Assembly (NCBI GenBank): GCA_017546505.1
Contig: JAFYWV010000002.1
Location: forward strand, 1-64,000
Direction of reading: 5' to 3'
Origin: Bacteroidaceae bacterium
GTDB lineage: Bacteria; Bacteroidota; Bacteroidia; Bacteroidales; Bacteroidaceae
Length of the DNA stretch: 64,000 nucleotides
The notes under the pieces were generated by a model that saw only the letters and a program-made list of their open reading frames with translations, was not told where the DNA came from and searched no databases. Shown piece by piece: positions 1 to 9,349 of the stretch; position 1 is the first letter of the stretch; the number at the start of each line of letters is the position of its first letter. A program made the position numbers and the translations under genes.

Positions 1-480
1 ACTATTAGGAATTTCAAAGCTGGTGAGGCCGGTGCAACCAGAGAACGCAGTGTTTCCAATACTTGTTACGCTGTTAGGGATTTCAATGCTTGTAAGACCT
101 GTGCAACCATAGAACGCCTCCTGTCCAATGCTTGTAACGCTGTTAGGGATTTCAATGCTTGTAAGACCTGTGCAACCATAGAACGCCTCCTGTCCAATGC
201 TTGTAACGCTGTTAGGGATTTCAATGCTTGTAAACCCTGTGCAACCATAGAACACATCATATCCAATACTTGTTACACTATTAGGAATTTCAAAGCTGGT
301 GAGGCCGGTGCAACCAGAGAACGCAGTGTTTCCAATACTTGTTACGCTGTTAGGGATTTCAATGCTTGTAAGACCGGTGCAACCAGAAAATGCATAATTT
401 CCAATACTTGTTACGCTATTAGGAATTTCAATGCTTGTAAGCCAGGTGCAACCACAGAACGCACTGTTTCCAATGCTTGT
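1..480 (-). repeat. Tandem 69-bp repeats inside the BspA-like gene
   Basis: The unit is 69 bp (23 codons, one LRR). The stretch 70-138 is repeated exactly at 139-207. The first 99 bases of the window recur exactly at 277-375, a spacing of 276 = 4 x 69. A second, more diverged block lies at about 780-1240. Such identity at DNA level points to recent duplication or recombination among repeats. Confidence 0.9.
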
Positions 481-1476
481 TACACCTGAATTTATTATAA
501 CTCTCTTAATATCCTTATTGTATTTAATCCAGGGAATCGTATTAGAATAATAATTATCCATATTACCGCTACCACTTATGGTAAGCACACCATCTATAAG
601 AGTCCACTTCACATTGGTACCACAGCTACCACCTATAAGAGTAAACTCATTTGTGCTGGCAAAATACCAGTTCCAAGCGCTGTAGTCGCTGCCGAAAGGA
701 TAATTGAGAACTGCTGTTGAAGATATATCGTAGAAAGTTTGGCTTCCGAGAGCGGGAGCTATAGTGGCAAAGGATGTTACACTTTTAAGGCCTGAACAAC
801 CATGGAACGCAGAATTTCCAATACTTTTTACGCTTCCTGGGATTGTAATGCTTGTAAGACTGGTGCATTCATAGAACGCTAAATTCCCAATGCTTGTTAC
901 GCTGCTAGGAATTGTAATGCTTGTAAGACTGGTGCAAATACAGAACGCATAATCTCCAATGCTTGTTACGCTGTTAGGGATTGTAATGCTTGTTAGACCG
1001 GTACAATAATTGAAAGTTCCTTCTCCAATGCTTGTAACGCTTCTAGGAACTGTAATGCTTGTAAGACCGGTGCATTCACGGAACGCATAATCTCCAATGC
1101 TTGTAACGCTATTAGGGATTGTAATACTTGTAAGCTTAGTGCAACAATAGAACGCATGTTGTCCAATGCTTGTAACACTGTTAGGGATTGTAATGCTTGT
1201 AAGACTAGTGCAATATCCGAACGCATCCTCTCCAATGCTTGTAACGCTATAGGTTACATCGTTATAAACAACACTTGCAGGAATCACCACACTGCCGCTG
1301 TATTCATTTGAATATTGATTATAAGAAGTTCCTCTAAAGGTCACCTCAACCTCTTTTTTGCTAGAGTTTGTGATGTTGTAATAAATACCACCCACCTTAA
1401 AGTCGTGGGCTGTTGCCACTGTTGTGCACAGCAACAATAGCACTGTGAATAGATGTTTGAAATAAATGTTTTTCAT
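1..1476 (-). CDS. BspA-like leucine-rich repeat surface protein, 3' end outside window
   Basis: Read from ATG at 1476 leftwards, 492 codons stay open to the window edge, so the C-terminus is missing. The first about 23 residues are a signal peptide ([10 protein letters not shown], then a leucine-rich core ending TVATA). After a beta-rich lead-in, residues about 75-230 and again from about 330 onward are 23-residue LRR_5 (BspA/Treponema pallidum type) repeats of the form [20 protein letters not shown]. The two blocks are separated by a non-repeat spacer with the motif [14 protein letters not shown], common in bacterial BspA-like proteins. In the family these are secreted or surface-anchored and often act in adhesion. 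Anchoring here is unknown because the C-terminus is not seen. Inside the gene, 69-bp DNA units are repeated exactly, so copy number may vary. No frameshift was found when the frame was checked at several points. Confidence 0.9.
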   Translation of the reverse strand, partial: MKNIYFKHLFTVLLLLCTTVATAHDFKVGGIYYNITNSSKKEVEVTFRGTSYNQYSNEYSGSVVIPASVVYNDVTYSVTSIGEDAFGYCTSLTSITIPNSVTSIGQHAFYCCTKLTSITIPNSVTSIGDYAFRECTGLTSITVPRSVTSIGEGTFNYCTGLTSITIPNSVTSIGDYAFCICTSLTSITIPSSVTSIGNLAFYECTSLTSITIPGSVKSIGNSAFHGCSGLKSVTSFATIAPALGSQTFYDISSTAVLNYPFGSDYSAWNWYFASTNEFTLIGGSCGTNVKWTLIDGVLTISGSGNMDNYYSNTIPWIKYNKDIKRVIINSGVTSIGNSAFCGCTWLTSIEIPNSVTSIGNYAFSGCTGLTSIEIPNSVTSIGNTAFSGCTGLTSFEIPNSVTSIGYDVFYGCTGFTSIEIPNSVTSIGQEAFYGCTGLTSIEIPNSVTSIGQEAFYGCTGLTSIEIPNSVTSIGNTAFSGCTGLTSFEIPNS

Positions 1477-1833
1477 AAAACTATAAATTAAGGTTAATAA
1501 AATCCACTGTTTACAGTCTTACGTTTTTGAATATTACAATTGCCTATGCGTAAAAATACTTGGAGCTATGCAATAAAAAAAGACGTGAGACTTGTGCCTT
1601 ACGTCCACATATCTTAGGCATCGCCAAACGCCCTATCAGAATGAACTATGAAGAAACAATATTCCCACGCCGTGGAATATACACATAGCCTATGCGTAGA
1701 ACACACATAGACGGTATATACACAGAATGAGCATTGATTGTCTTCGTCCTCTGATAAAATTTTGGCGAATTTAAGATATGGACTTAAAACAAAATGCTTT
1801 ATTGCGCCGGCGGATTTCTCCCCACCGGCACTG

Positions 1834-1841
1834 CAAAGATA
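1834..1841 (-). promoter_or_regulatory. Candidate -7 element for the BspA-like gene
   Basis: Reads TATCTTTG on the minus strand, a perfect TAnnTTTG. A TTG lies 22 bases further upstream at 1864-1866. It would give a leader of about 350 nt before the start at 1476, which is long, so a nearer promoter is not excluded. Confidence 0.35.
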
Positions 1842-2003
1842 GTGCAAACGAGCGAAAGAATATCAAGTTTACTTGAATATTTCACAGCAAATGCAGCCTA
1901 TTTTCGCGTAGCAAATATAGTGTTTTTTACAACCAATGCTCAAAGGGGAATATATTTCTTCATTTATAATGTAGTATGTGATACTGCCTTATGGATTTTT
2001 TCG

Positions 2004-2011
2004 TATCTTCG
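2004..2011 (+). promoter_or_regulatory. Candidate -7 element for mutS
   Basis: TATCTTCG, one mismatch from TAnnTTTG. It lies downstream of the in-frame ATG at 1991, so a transcript from here could only start translation at 2045. This supports the shorter MutS start. Confidence 0.35.
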
Positions 2012-2044
2012 CGTAATAATTGTACACCAAACTCAGACTATATT

Positions 2045-4672
2045 ATGGCCGAAAAAGAAGCTGCTCTTACCCCTATGATGCGCCAGTTCTATGAACTCAA
2101 GGCAAAGCACCCCGATGCTGTGCTGCTGTTCCGTTGTGGCGACTTCTATGAAACATATTGCTCCGATGCCGTTGTAGCCTCGGAGATTCTTGGCATAACA
2201 CTTACAAAGCGTTCAAACGGCAAGAGCGATGCATCAAAGGCCATTGAGATGGCAGGCTTCCCCTTTCACGCACTCGACACCTACCTCCCCAAACTGGTAC
2301 GTGCCGGCAAGCGTGTTGCTATATGCGACCAGCTCGAAGACCCCAAGATGACAAAGAAACTGGTGAAACGCGGCATTACAGAGCTTGTTACACCTGGTGT
2401 TTCAATAAACGACAACATCTTGGACTACAAGGAGAACAACTTCCTTGCAGCGGTGCATTTTGGAAAGCCGATGTGCGGTGTTTCGTTCCTTGATATCTCA
2501 ACAGGCGAATACCTTGTTGCCGAAGGAACTTTTGACTACATTGAAAAACTGCTCATAAATTTCCGCCCGAAGGAAATACTTGTCGAGAGGGGATTGAAGG
2601 GGAAATTCATCGAGTGTTTCGGCACAAAATTCCTTACTTTTGAACTTGATGACTGGGCTTTCACCGATGAGTTTGCCAATGAAAAACTGACAAAGCATTT
2701 CGAGACAAAGAACCTCAAGGGATTCGGAATCTCACACCTGCGCAGTGGAGTGGTGGCAGCCGGTGCAATCCTGCACTATCTTGAGGTGACTTTGCACACA
2801 CAGATATCACACATACGCAACATCTCGCGCATTGAGGAGGAGCGTTATGTACGCCTCGACAAATTCACCATACGCAGCCTTGAACTGCTTGGCAGTATGC
2901 ACGACGGCGGCTCGTCACTGCTGTCGGTAATTGACAGGACATTGACCGCAATGGGTGCGCGCCTGCTGAAGCGTTGGATGGTGTTCCCGCTCAAGGACAA
3001 AAAACCGATAGAGGAGCGACTGGATATTGTAGAATACTTTTTCCGCGAGCCATATTTCCGCGAACTAATTGAAGACCAGCTGCACCTGATAGGCGACCTT
3101 GAACGCATAATAGCAAAGGTTGCTGCAGGCCGTGTATCACCACGCGAACTGGTGCAACTAAAAATGGCATTGCAGGCCGTTGAACCAATAAAAAAAGCCT
3201 GCGAGGCTGCCGATAACGAGGTTCTCAAACGCATTGGCGCACAACTCGACTGCTGTGCCGATATACGCGACCGCATTGCGCGAGAAATTGTACCCGAACC
3301 ACCTTTGCTACTTAACAAGGGTGGAGTAGTGGCTGACGGCATAAACGAACAGCTCGACGAGTTGCGCCAGATAGCCTATAACGGCAAGGATTATCTGTTG
3401 CAACTGCAGCAGCGCGAGAGCGAACGCACAGGCATTCCAAGCCTCAAGATATCGTTCAACAACGTCTTTGGCTACTATATTGAGGTGCGCAACACCTATA
3501 AGGACAACGTGCCCGAGGAGTGGATACGCAAGCAGACACTGGTGAATGCCGAGCGTTACATTACCCAGGAACTCAAAGAATACGAAGAGAAAATACTTGG
3601 TGCCGAGGAGAAAATTCTTGCGCTGGAAACACAGATATACAACAACCTTGTTGCCGACCTTGCATCATACATTCCGGCAATACAGGTTGACGCCACACAC
3701 CTTGCAAGGCTCGACGTGCTACTGTCATTTGCAAATGTATCACGGGCATACAAATATATTCGCCCTGTAATAAGCGAGGAGGATGTGCTTGACATCAAGC
3801 AGGGCCGTCACCCTGTGATTGAAAGACAAATGGCAATAGGGGAGAACTATATCCCCAACGACCTGTATCTTGACAATGACAAGCAGCAGATTATCATTGT
3901 CACCGGTCCAAATATGGCAGGTAAATCGGCTCTGCTGCGCCAAACAGCGCTCATAACACTACTTGCCCAGATAGGTTGCTTTGTACCGGCAGACAGCGCT
4001 ACAATTGGCCTTGTAGACAAGATATTCACACGTGTGGGAGCAAGCGACAATATTTCGGCAGGCGAATCGACATTTATGGTTGAGATGACCGAGGCCGCCA
4101 ACATCCTGAACAACCTCTCGGGGCATAGCCTTGTGCTCTTTGATGAGCTTGGCCGCGGAACATCCACATACGACGGAATGTCAATTGCGTGGGCTATAGT
4201 AGAGTATATCCACGAATATGCAAAGGGTAGGGCACGTACACTGTTTGCAACCCATTACCACGAGCTTAATGAGATGGAGAAGAGTTTCGCACGCATAAAG
4301 AACTTCAACGTTTCGGTGCGCGAAATAGATGGAAAGGTAATCTTTATGCGCAAGCTGATGCCCGGTGGCAGCGAGCACTCGTTCGGTATTCACGTAGCTC
4401 AACTGGCAGGTATGCCAAAAAGCATTGTAAAACGCTCGGAGCAAATACTGAAGAAACTCGAGGCAGGGAACAACAGGGGAGAACTGAAAAGCGCTCCCAC
4501 AGCCGAAATAGCCGACAGCCGCGAGGGTATGCAGCTCAATTTCTTCCAGCTCGACGACCCCGTGCTCTCACAGGTGCGTGACGAGATACTTGGAATTGAC
4601 GTGAACAACCTGACACCGCTTGAAGCACTGAACAAACTGAATGATATAAAACGTATCGTAAAGGGCAAATAA
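2045..4672 (+). CDS. mutS: DNA mismatch repair protein MutS
   Basis: Recognises base mismatches and small loops and, with MutL, starts mismatch repair. The protein is 875 residues. The mismatch-binding motif CGDFYE is near residue 30. The ATPase domain carries Walker A GPNMAGKS (about residue 621) and Walker B/signature [11 protein letters not shown] (about 697), followed by FATHYHEL. I chose the ATG at 2045 over the in-frame ATG at 1991 because the family begins just before LTPMMRQF and the extra 18 residues are not MutS-like. A hairpin terminator follows 24 bases after the stop. The catalase gene downstream is on the same strand but separated by that terminator. Confidence 0.97.
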   Translation: MAEKEAALTPMMRQFYELKAKHPDAVLLFRCGDFYETYCSDAVVASEILGITLTKRSNGKSDASKAIEMAGFPFHALDTYLPKLVRAGKRVAICDQLEDPKMTKKLVKRGITELVTPGVSINDNILDYKENNFLAAVHFGKPMCGVSFLDISTGEYLVAEGTFDYIEKLLINFRPKEILVERGLKGKFIECFGTKFLTFELDDWAFTDEFANEKLTKHFETKNLKGFGISHLRSGVVAAGAILHYLEVTLHTQISHIRNISRIEEERYVRLDKFTIRSLELLGSMHDGGSSLLSVIDRTLTAMGARLLKRWMVFPLKDKKPIEERLDIVEYFFREPYFRELIEDQLHLIGDLERIIAKVAAGRVSPRELVQLKMALQAVEPIKKACEAADNEVLKRIGAQLDCCADIRDRIAREIVPEPPLLLNKGGVVADGINEQLDELRQIAYNGKDYLLQLQQRESERTGIPSLKISFNNVFGYYIEVRNTYKDNVPEEWIRKQTLVNAERYITQELKEYEEKILGAEEKILALETQIYNNLVADLASYIPAIQVDATHLARLDVLLSFANVSRAYKYIRPVISEEDVLDIKQGRHPVIERQMAIGENYIPNDLYLDNDKQQIIIVTGPNMAGKSALLRQTALITLLAQIGCFVPADSATIGLVDKIFTRVGASDNISAGESTFMVEMTEAANILNNLSGHSLVLFDELGRGTSTYDGMSIAWAIVEYIHEYAKGRARTLFATHYHELNEMEKSFARIKNFNVSVREIDGKVIFMRKLMPGGSEHSFGIHVAQLAGMPKSIVKRSEQILKKLEAGNNRGELKSAPTAEIADSREGMQLNFFQLDDPVLSQVRDEILGIDVNNLTPLEALNKLNDIKRIVKGK

Positions 4673-4696
4673 CCCCCTGAACAAACTTATACAAAA

Positions 4697-4736
4697 AGCC
4701 GTTAATAATTCATACAGAACTATTAACGGCTTTTTT
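4697..4736 (+). terminator. Rho-independent terminator after mutS
   Basis: Stem AGCCGTTAATA (4697-4707) pairs with TATTAACGGCT (4721-4731), 13-base loop, then a T run that ends exactly at the catalase start codon. Confidence 0.85.
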
Positions 4737-6242
4737 ATGGATAAAAAATTCTTGACAAACGAGGTTGGAGCACGAGTGCCGGACAACACAAATTCGCTCA
4801 CAGCCGGTGAACGTGGCCCGATACTGCTCGAAGACAACTGGTTACTCGAAAAATTGGCACATTTCGACCGCGAAGTAATACCCGAACGGCGTATGCACGC
4901 AAAGGGTAGTGGTGCTTTCGGATGTTTTACAATAACAAATGATATAACACGCTACAGTTGTGCATCCGTTTTTTCAAAAGTAGGTAAAAAGACCGATGTA
5001 TTTGTACGTTTTTCGACCGTGGCCGGTGAACGTGGAGCAGCTGATGCCGAGCGTGACATTCGCGGCTTTGCAGTCAAATTCTACACCGATGAAGGTAACT
5101 GGGATTTGGTAGGCAACAACACACCGGTATTCTTTCTGCGCGACCCATTACAATTCCCCGATTTAAACCACGCCATTAAACGTGACCCACAGACAAATCT
5201 CCGTTCTCCACAAAGTAACTGGGACTTCTGGACAATGCTCCCCGAGGCTCTGCACCAAATAACCATTGTAATGTCGGACCGTGGCATACCGGCCTCTTAC
5301 CGCCATATGCACGGCTTTGGTTCACACACCTACAGTCTTATAAACGCAAATGGTGAGCGAGTATGGGTAAAATTCCATTTCCGCACACAACAGGGGATAA
5401 AAAACCTGAGCAACGAAGAGGCTGCTGCCATCATAGCGCACGACCGCGAAAGCCACGGACGCGACCTTTTTACAGCTATTGAAAAAGGAGATTTTCCACG
5501 TTGGACACTATACATACAGGTGATGACAGAGGAGCAGGCTGCCACATACAAAGAGAACCCTTTCGACATTACAAAAGTGTGGAGCCACAAAGATTTTCCA
5601 CTCATTGAGGTTGGAGTATTAGAGCTCAACCGCAACCCCGAGAACTATTTTGCCGATGTTGAACAAGCAGCCTTCAACCCGGCACACATAGTACCGGGAA
5701 TAGGACTTTCGCCTGATAAGCTGTTACAAGGAAGACTATTTTCATACGGCGATGCACAACGTTACAGGCTGGGTGTAAACAATGACCAAATACCGGTCAA
5801 CAGAGCAAAATGCCCGGTACACAGTTTTCACCGTGACGGCGCTATGCGGGTTGATGGCAACAATGGAGCAACAAAAGGTTACTCTCCCAACAGTATCGGA
5901 GAGTGGAATACAACCCCGGCAATGTATGCACACTCGGCTGTTACAGGAGAGTCTATGCGCTACAATCCATACGAGGACCGCACCGATGACTGTTTCTACC
6001 AGCCGGGAAACCTTTACAGGCTAATGACAGAAGAAAAACGGGCTTTATTAATAAGTAATACAACCGAGGATATGATGCCTGTTACAGAGAATATAAAATA
6101 CCGTCACGCTGCACATTGTTATCTTGCCGACAAAGAGTATGGCAGACGTCTTGCTGAAGCAATGCACATTGATATAAATGAGGTTGAGAGACTTGCTGCA
6201 ATGAACGAAACAGAAAGACTTTCTGCTACCGTAACAAAATAA
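4737..6242 (+). CDS. katA: Heme catalase (monofunctional)
   Basis: Breaks down hydrogen peroxide to water and oxygen in the cytoplasm. The protein is 501 residues, close to small-subunit (clade 3) catalases. The distal histidine lies in [10 protein letters not shown] (about residue 54), the catalytic asparagine in [12 protein letters not shown], and the proximal heme tyrosine in [14 protein letters not shown]. The N-terminus ([12 protein letters not shown]) matches the usual catalase start, so ATG 4737 is likely right. It is odd that this ATG sits immediately after the T tract of the mutS terminator, with no leader, and I see no TAnnTTTG element just upstream. The gene converges on lgt and shares a 34-bp palindromic terminator with it. 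In Bacteroides, catalase is part of the OxyR peroxide response; no operator was identified here. Confidence 0.95.
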   Translation: MDKKFLTNEVGARVPDNTNSLTAGERGPILLEDNWLLEKLAHFDREVIPERRMHAKGSGAFGCFTITNDITRYSCASVFSKVGKKTDVFVRFSTVAGERGAADAERDIRGFAVKFYTDEGNWDLVGNNTPVFFLRDPLQFPDLNHAIKRDPQTNLRSPQSNWDFWTMLPEALHQITIVMSDRGIPASYRHMHGFGSHTYSLINANGERVWVKFHFRTQQGIKNLSNEEAAAIIAHDRESHGRDLFTAIEKGDFPRWTLYIQVMTEEQAATYKENPFDITKVWSHKDFPLIEVGVLELNRNPENYFADVEQAAFNPAHIVPGIGLSPDKLLQGRLFSYGDAQRYRLGVNNDQIPVNRAKCPVHSFHRDGAMRVDGNNGATKGYSPNSIGEWNTTPAMYAHSAVTGESMRYNPYEDRTDDCFYQPGNLYRLMTEEKRALLISNTTEDMMPVTENIKYRHAAHCYLADKEYGRRLAEAMHIDINEVERLAAMNETERLSATVTK

Positions 6243-6271
6243 GAAAAGCGGCCTAGGCCGCTTTTCTTATT
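6238..6271. terminator. 34-bp perfect palindrome, bidirectional terminator katA/lgt
   Basis: A perfect inverted repeat centred between 6254 and 6255, with core AAAAGCGGCCTAGGCCGC and A/T runs on both sides. The catalase stop (6240-6242) and the lgt stop (6253-6255) both lie inside it; the lgt TAG overlaps the exact centre of symmetry. Confidence 0.85.
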
Positions 6272-7080
6272 CCCTTTATCATAAAATATCCACCTGCAAT
6301 TATAAGCGGAATACTCAACCACTGCCCCATAATCAGTGTCATTCCATCTTCAAATGCAACCTGATTTTCTTTGATGAACTCTACAAAGAAACGGAAAGTA
6401 AAAATGGTGAAAAGGCAATATCCCATAAAGAAACCACTGCCTATTTTTGAACTGTACTTTTTATACAACAGCAGACCAATGATAAATATAACCAAATATG
6501 CAATAGCCTCGTAAAGCTGGGCAGGGTGGTGTGGTACAGTCTCGCCGGCCTGCACAAAGATTACTCCCCAAGGAAGATTTGTCTCAGTGCCGATAATCTC
6601 ACTGTTCATAAAATTTCCAAGACGCACCATTGCCGAAAAGAAAGGTGCTGCCACAGCAATATTGTCAAGCGTCCACACCATTGTGAGTTTTGTTTTTCTC
6701 ACATAGAGCAAAAGCGCTGTAATCACACCAATAACACCTCCGTGGCTTGCCAATCCTTCGTATCCTCTAAAGACCCAACCATCAGCAGTCTGCTTAATTG
6801 GCAACAACATCTCTATAGGGTGTGAAAGATAGTACTCGGGCTGATAGAAGAGACAATGACCAAGCCTTGAACCAATCAGAATTCCGATAAAGCAATACAT
6901 AAAAAGAGGTTCGAACAAATCCTCGCTGACACCCGACTTTTTATATAACTTCTTAACAATAAAGTATGCACCAAGCAAACCTATCACCCAACAAAGGGAA
7001 TAGTACCTTACATCAAAGCCAAATATTGAAAAAGGGGCTATAGACGGGTTCCAGACTATTGCACAGTCTATCAAGCTCAT
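6253..7080 (-). CDS. lgt: Prolipoprotein diacylglyceryl transferase Lgt
   Basis: Inner-membrane enzyme that moves a diacylglyceryl group from phosphatidylglycerol to the lipobox cysteine of prolipoproteins, the first step of lipoprotein maturation. The protein is 275 residues and polytopic, with the family motifs GWVFRGYEGLASHGG and the signature-like RLGNFMNSEIIG. The start at 7080 lies 5 bases after the ychF stop, so the two are probably cotranscribed. The last seven codons lie within the palindromic terminator. The several SusD-type and other lipoproteins at the right end of this window are expected clients. Confidence 0.95.
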   Translation of the reverse strand: MSLIDCAIVWNPSIAPFSIFGFDVRYYSLCWVIGLLGAYFIVKKLYKKSGVSEDLFEPLFMYCFIGILIGSRLGHCLFYQPEYYLSHPIEMLLPIKQTADGWVFRGYEGLASHGGVIGVITALLLYVRKTKLTMVWTLDNIAVAAPFFSAMVRLGNFMNSEIIGTETNLPWGVIFVQAGETVPHHPAQLYEAIAYLVIFIIGLLLYKKYSSKIGSGFFMGYCLFTIFTFRFFVEFIKENQVAFEDGMTLIMGQWLSIPLIIAGGYFMIKGIRKAA

Positions 7081-7085
7081 AATTG

Positions 7086-8189
7086 TTACACGTTAAAACG
7101 GAAGTGCATAATATCACCGTCCTGTACGACATACTCCTTACCCTCGACACTCATCTTGCCGGCCTCTTTTACAGCAGCCTCGGAACCATAGTTGATATAA
7201 TCATCATACTTTATAACCTCGGCACGGATAAATCCCTTCTCGAAGTCGGTGTGGATTACACCTGCGCACTGTGGTGCTTTCCATCCCCTTCGGAAGGTCC
7301 AGGCTCTAACCTCCATAACACCGGCAGTAATGTAGGTCTGCAGGTTCAAGAGGTGGTAAATAGCTTTTATAAGACGGTCGCAACCGGACTCTTTCAAGCC
7401 CATATCCTCAAGGAACATCTGCTTCTCTTCATAGCTCTCAAGCTCGGCAATATCAGCCTCGGTCTGTGCCGAAATGATAAGCAGCTCGGCATTTTCGTCC
7501 TTGATAGCCTCGCGCACGGCGTCGACATATTTGTTTCCGTTGGCAGCTGAAGTGTCATCTACATTGCAAACATAGAGCACAGGCTTTGATGTGAGCAGGA
7601 AAAGGTTCTTTGCAATCTGTTGCTCATCATCGGTGTCAAAAACAACTGTACGGGCCGATTTTCCGGCTTCAAGAGCCTCTTTGAACTTCATCAACACATC
7701 ATACTCAAGCTTTGCCTGCTTGTCACCACCTACACGCGCCTGTTTCTCGACACGCTTGATTTTGTTCTCGACAGTATCAAGGTCCTTGAACTGCAATTCC
7801 AGGTCAATGATTTCCTTGTCACGGACAGGGTTCACAGAGCCGTCAACGTGCACTATATTATCGTTATCGAAACAACGAAGCACGTGTATGATAGCATCTG
7901 TCTCACGGATATTACCCAAGAACTGGTTACCTAATCCCTCGCCTTTGCTTGCACCTTTTACAAGACCTGCAATATCCACTATGTCACAAGTTGCGGGAAC
8001 AATGCGGTCGGGGTGAATGAGCTCTGCGAGCTTGTTCAATCGTTCATCGGGAACGGTAATTTGACCCAACTGTGCATCGATAGTACAGAATGGGAAATTT
8101 GCTGCCTGTGCCTTTGCACTTGAGAGACAGTTGAAAAGTGTTGATTTTCCTACGTTGGGCAAGCCAACAATACCTGCTTTTAAAGCCAT
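7086..8189 (-). CDS. ychF: Redox-regulated ATPase/GTPase YchF
   Basis: Universally conserved Obg-family P-loop NTPase that usually prefers ATP and associates with ribosomes. The protein is 367 residues. It has G1 GLPNVGKST at residue 8, G3 DIVDIAGLVKGASKGEG, a non-canonical G4 at CNVDD, and a C-terminal TGS domain ending YVVQDGDIMHFRFNV. It is the first gene of a two-gene unit with lgt. A good promoter lies 35-66 bases upstream (TTTG-N20-TACCTTTG). Confidence 0.96.
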   Translation of the reverse strand: MALKAGIVGLPNVGKSTLFNCLSSAKAQAANFPFCTIDAQLGQITVPDERLNKLAELIHPDRIVPATCDIVDIAGLVKGASKGEGLGNQFLGNIRETDAIIHVLRCFDNDNIVHVDGSVNPVRDKEIIDLELQFKDLDTVENKIKRVEKQARVGGDKQAKLEYDVLMKFKEALEAGKSARTVVFDTDDEQQIAKNLFLLTSKPVLYVCNVDDTSAANGNKYVDAVREAIKDENAELLIISAQTEADIAELESYEEKQMFLEDMGLKESGCDRLIKAIYHLLNLQTYITAGVMEVRAWTFRRGWKAPQCAGVIHTDFEKGFIRAEVIKYDDYINYGSEAAVKEAGKMSVEGKEYVVQDGDIMHFRFNV

Positions 8190-8223
8190 ATAAATTATTT
8201 TTTATCGTTTCAAAAAAGTTCTG

Positions 8224-8255
8224 CAAAGGTAATGAATTATTTCGGCACTTTCAAA
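8224..8255 (-). promoter_or_regulatory. Promoter of ychF-lgt
   Basis: On the minus strand TTTG (8252-8255), 20-base spacer, TACCTTTG (8224-8231): the Bacteroidetes -33/-7 arrangement. It overlaps the end of the upstream acyltransferase gene. Confidence 0.65.
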
Positions 8256-9338
8256 TTCCCCTGTTACCAGTAATGATTTTAGCTATTTTAGGAGTGAATT
8301 TAACAAGTATATTATACAGTACAAAAGTTCCCGATATAATTACAAAAAGGATAACCAAATATATACCAAGCAACACATACGGATTTTCAGAGTATCCGGT
8401 CAGTCTTAAAAGTATAATAACAATCGGGGTTATTATTACACCGTGCAGGGCATATAATAAAAAAGATATTTTGCTCAATACTGGAGTTTGTTTTAATATT
8501 TTTTTCTAAAAAGCAACGATACCAAATAGAATGTTGCTGTTATTTTAATCAGACATAGAATTAAAAATATTGTATGAACATATTGGAAACTATCTTCGAA
8601 TCTGTTAAAAAACAGTTGTGAAGGAATGTATAATATAAGTGCAACTACACCTATCTTGTTTGAAATCCTTGTCAAATCCAATTTATGTATTGCTATATAT
8701 GCGCCTACCGAAAAGAAAAGAAAGGCATCGCCACTGAACCCAGCAACAGGTATACTTATATCGGTGGCATACAATACAGAAAGTACCAATATATATAAGT
8801 GTGCAACCTTTCTGTTTTTTGTAAGCAGATAGATGAATGGGGACAGCAAGGTTACAACCATCAAATCCCTTACATACCATAGCGGACCATTTGCCGGATC
8901 AGAACCGGTCCGTTGAGTAAAATCCCAAAATCCACTAAGACAATCAACTAAAGAAAGTGGTGTTTTTTCAATAATATTGAATTTTATATACAACATTATA
9001 ATCGCAATACAATTCCACAGAATGTATGGAATCAACAATGTATTAACCCTTCTTTTATATTTATTTATAAAAAATGAATTGTTTACACCTTTATCACTCA
9101 ATGTTCTGAAGAAAAAATAACCCGATATGATGAACAAAGTTGAAACCATTGATGGTAGCACTATTGTATATAGATCATTCAATATAAAAATGAGCCATAA
9201 CGGAATATCTGGTTTATATCCTAACATATATTCCCAAATAGCATATAAATTACAATGGTTAAGTACAACTCCAATAATTAGCGGAAACCGTAGCCACGCC
9301 ATTACATTCACCTGTTCTATGTCGTAAGTTTTATTCAT
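8251..9338 (-). pseudogene. Acyltransferase family 3 membrane protein, interrupted by a -1 frameshift
   Basis: Two adjacent minus-strand frames make one acyltransferase_3 protein. The first (9338-8493, 281 residues) begins MNKTYDIEQVNVMAWLRFPL with the conserved histidine in GVVLNHCN and many membrane helices. It stops at 8493 after LLFRKKY. The second frame (8251-about 8499) continues with the usual last two helices, SKISFLLYALHGV. The frames meet at an A7 run (8499-8505) read as A AAA AAA in the zero frame, which is a canonical -1 slippery heptamer. One extra A, or a -1 shift, restores a protein of about 360 residues, normal for the family. Members acetylate or acylate sugars or polysaccharides in the membrane; the substrate is unknown. 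Start 12 bases after polA, so probably cotranscribed. It may be a true pseudogene, a slippage-controlled gene or an assembly error. Confidence 0.8.
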
Positions 9339-9349
9339 TTATCGTATAC

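Larger units (their letters stand above)
1477..2044. other. Gene-free divergent intergenic region
   Basis: This AT-rich stretch lies between the BspA-like gene (leftward) and mutS (rightward). It holds an 11-bp direct repeat GCCTATGCGTA at 1542-1552 and 1688-1698, an imperfect hairpin at 1659-1680 (ATATTCC...GGAATAT with one bulged C), a GCCGG/CCGGC dyad near 1805-1828, and -7 type promoter elements on both strands. No credible coding region was seen. Confidence 0.6.

Noticed and set aside
66..266. Repetitive minus-strand frame rich in [15 protein letters not shown], and a similar one at 993-1235
   Set aside because: These are alternative-frame shadows of the 69-bp repeats; the true frame is the LRR protein read from 1476 to the window edge.
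1..480. Possible CRISPR array because of regular repeats
   Set aside because: The repeats are 69 bp without unique spacers and encode in-frame LRR units.
1614..1847. 77-codon minus-strand frame in the intergenic region before mutS
   Set aside because: Low-complexity composition with no homology recognised, and it contains the hairpin and repeat elements; not supported as a gene.
1991..2044. Upstream ATG of mutS
   Set aside because: The extra 18 residues are not MutS-like and the likely promoter lies downstream of this ATG.
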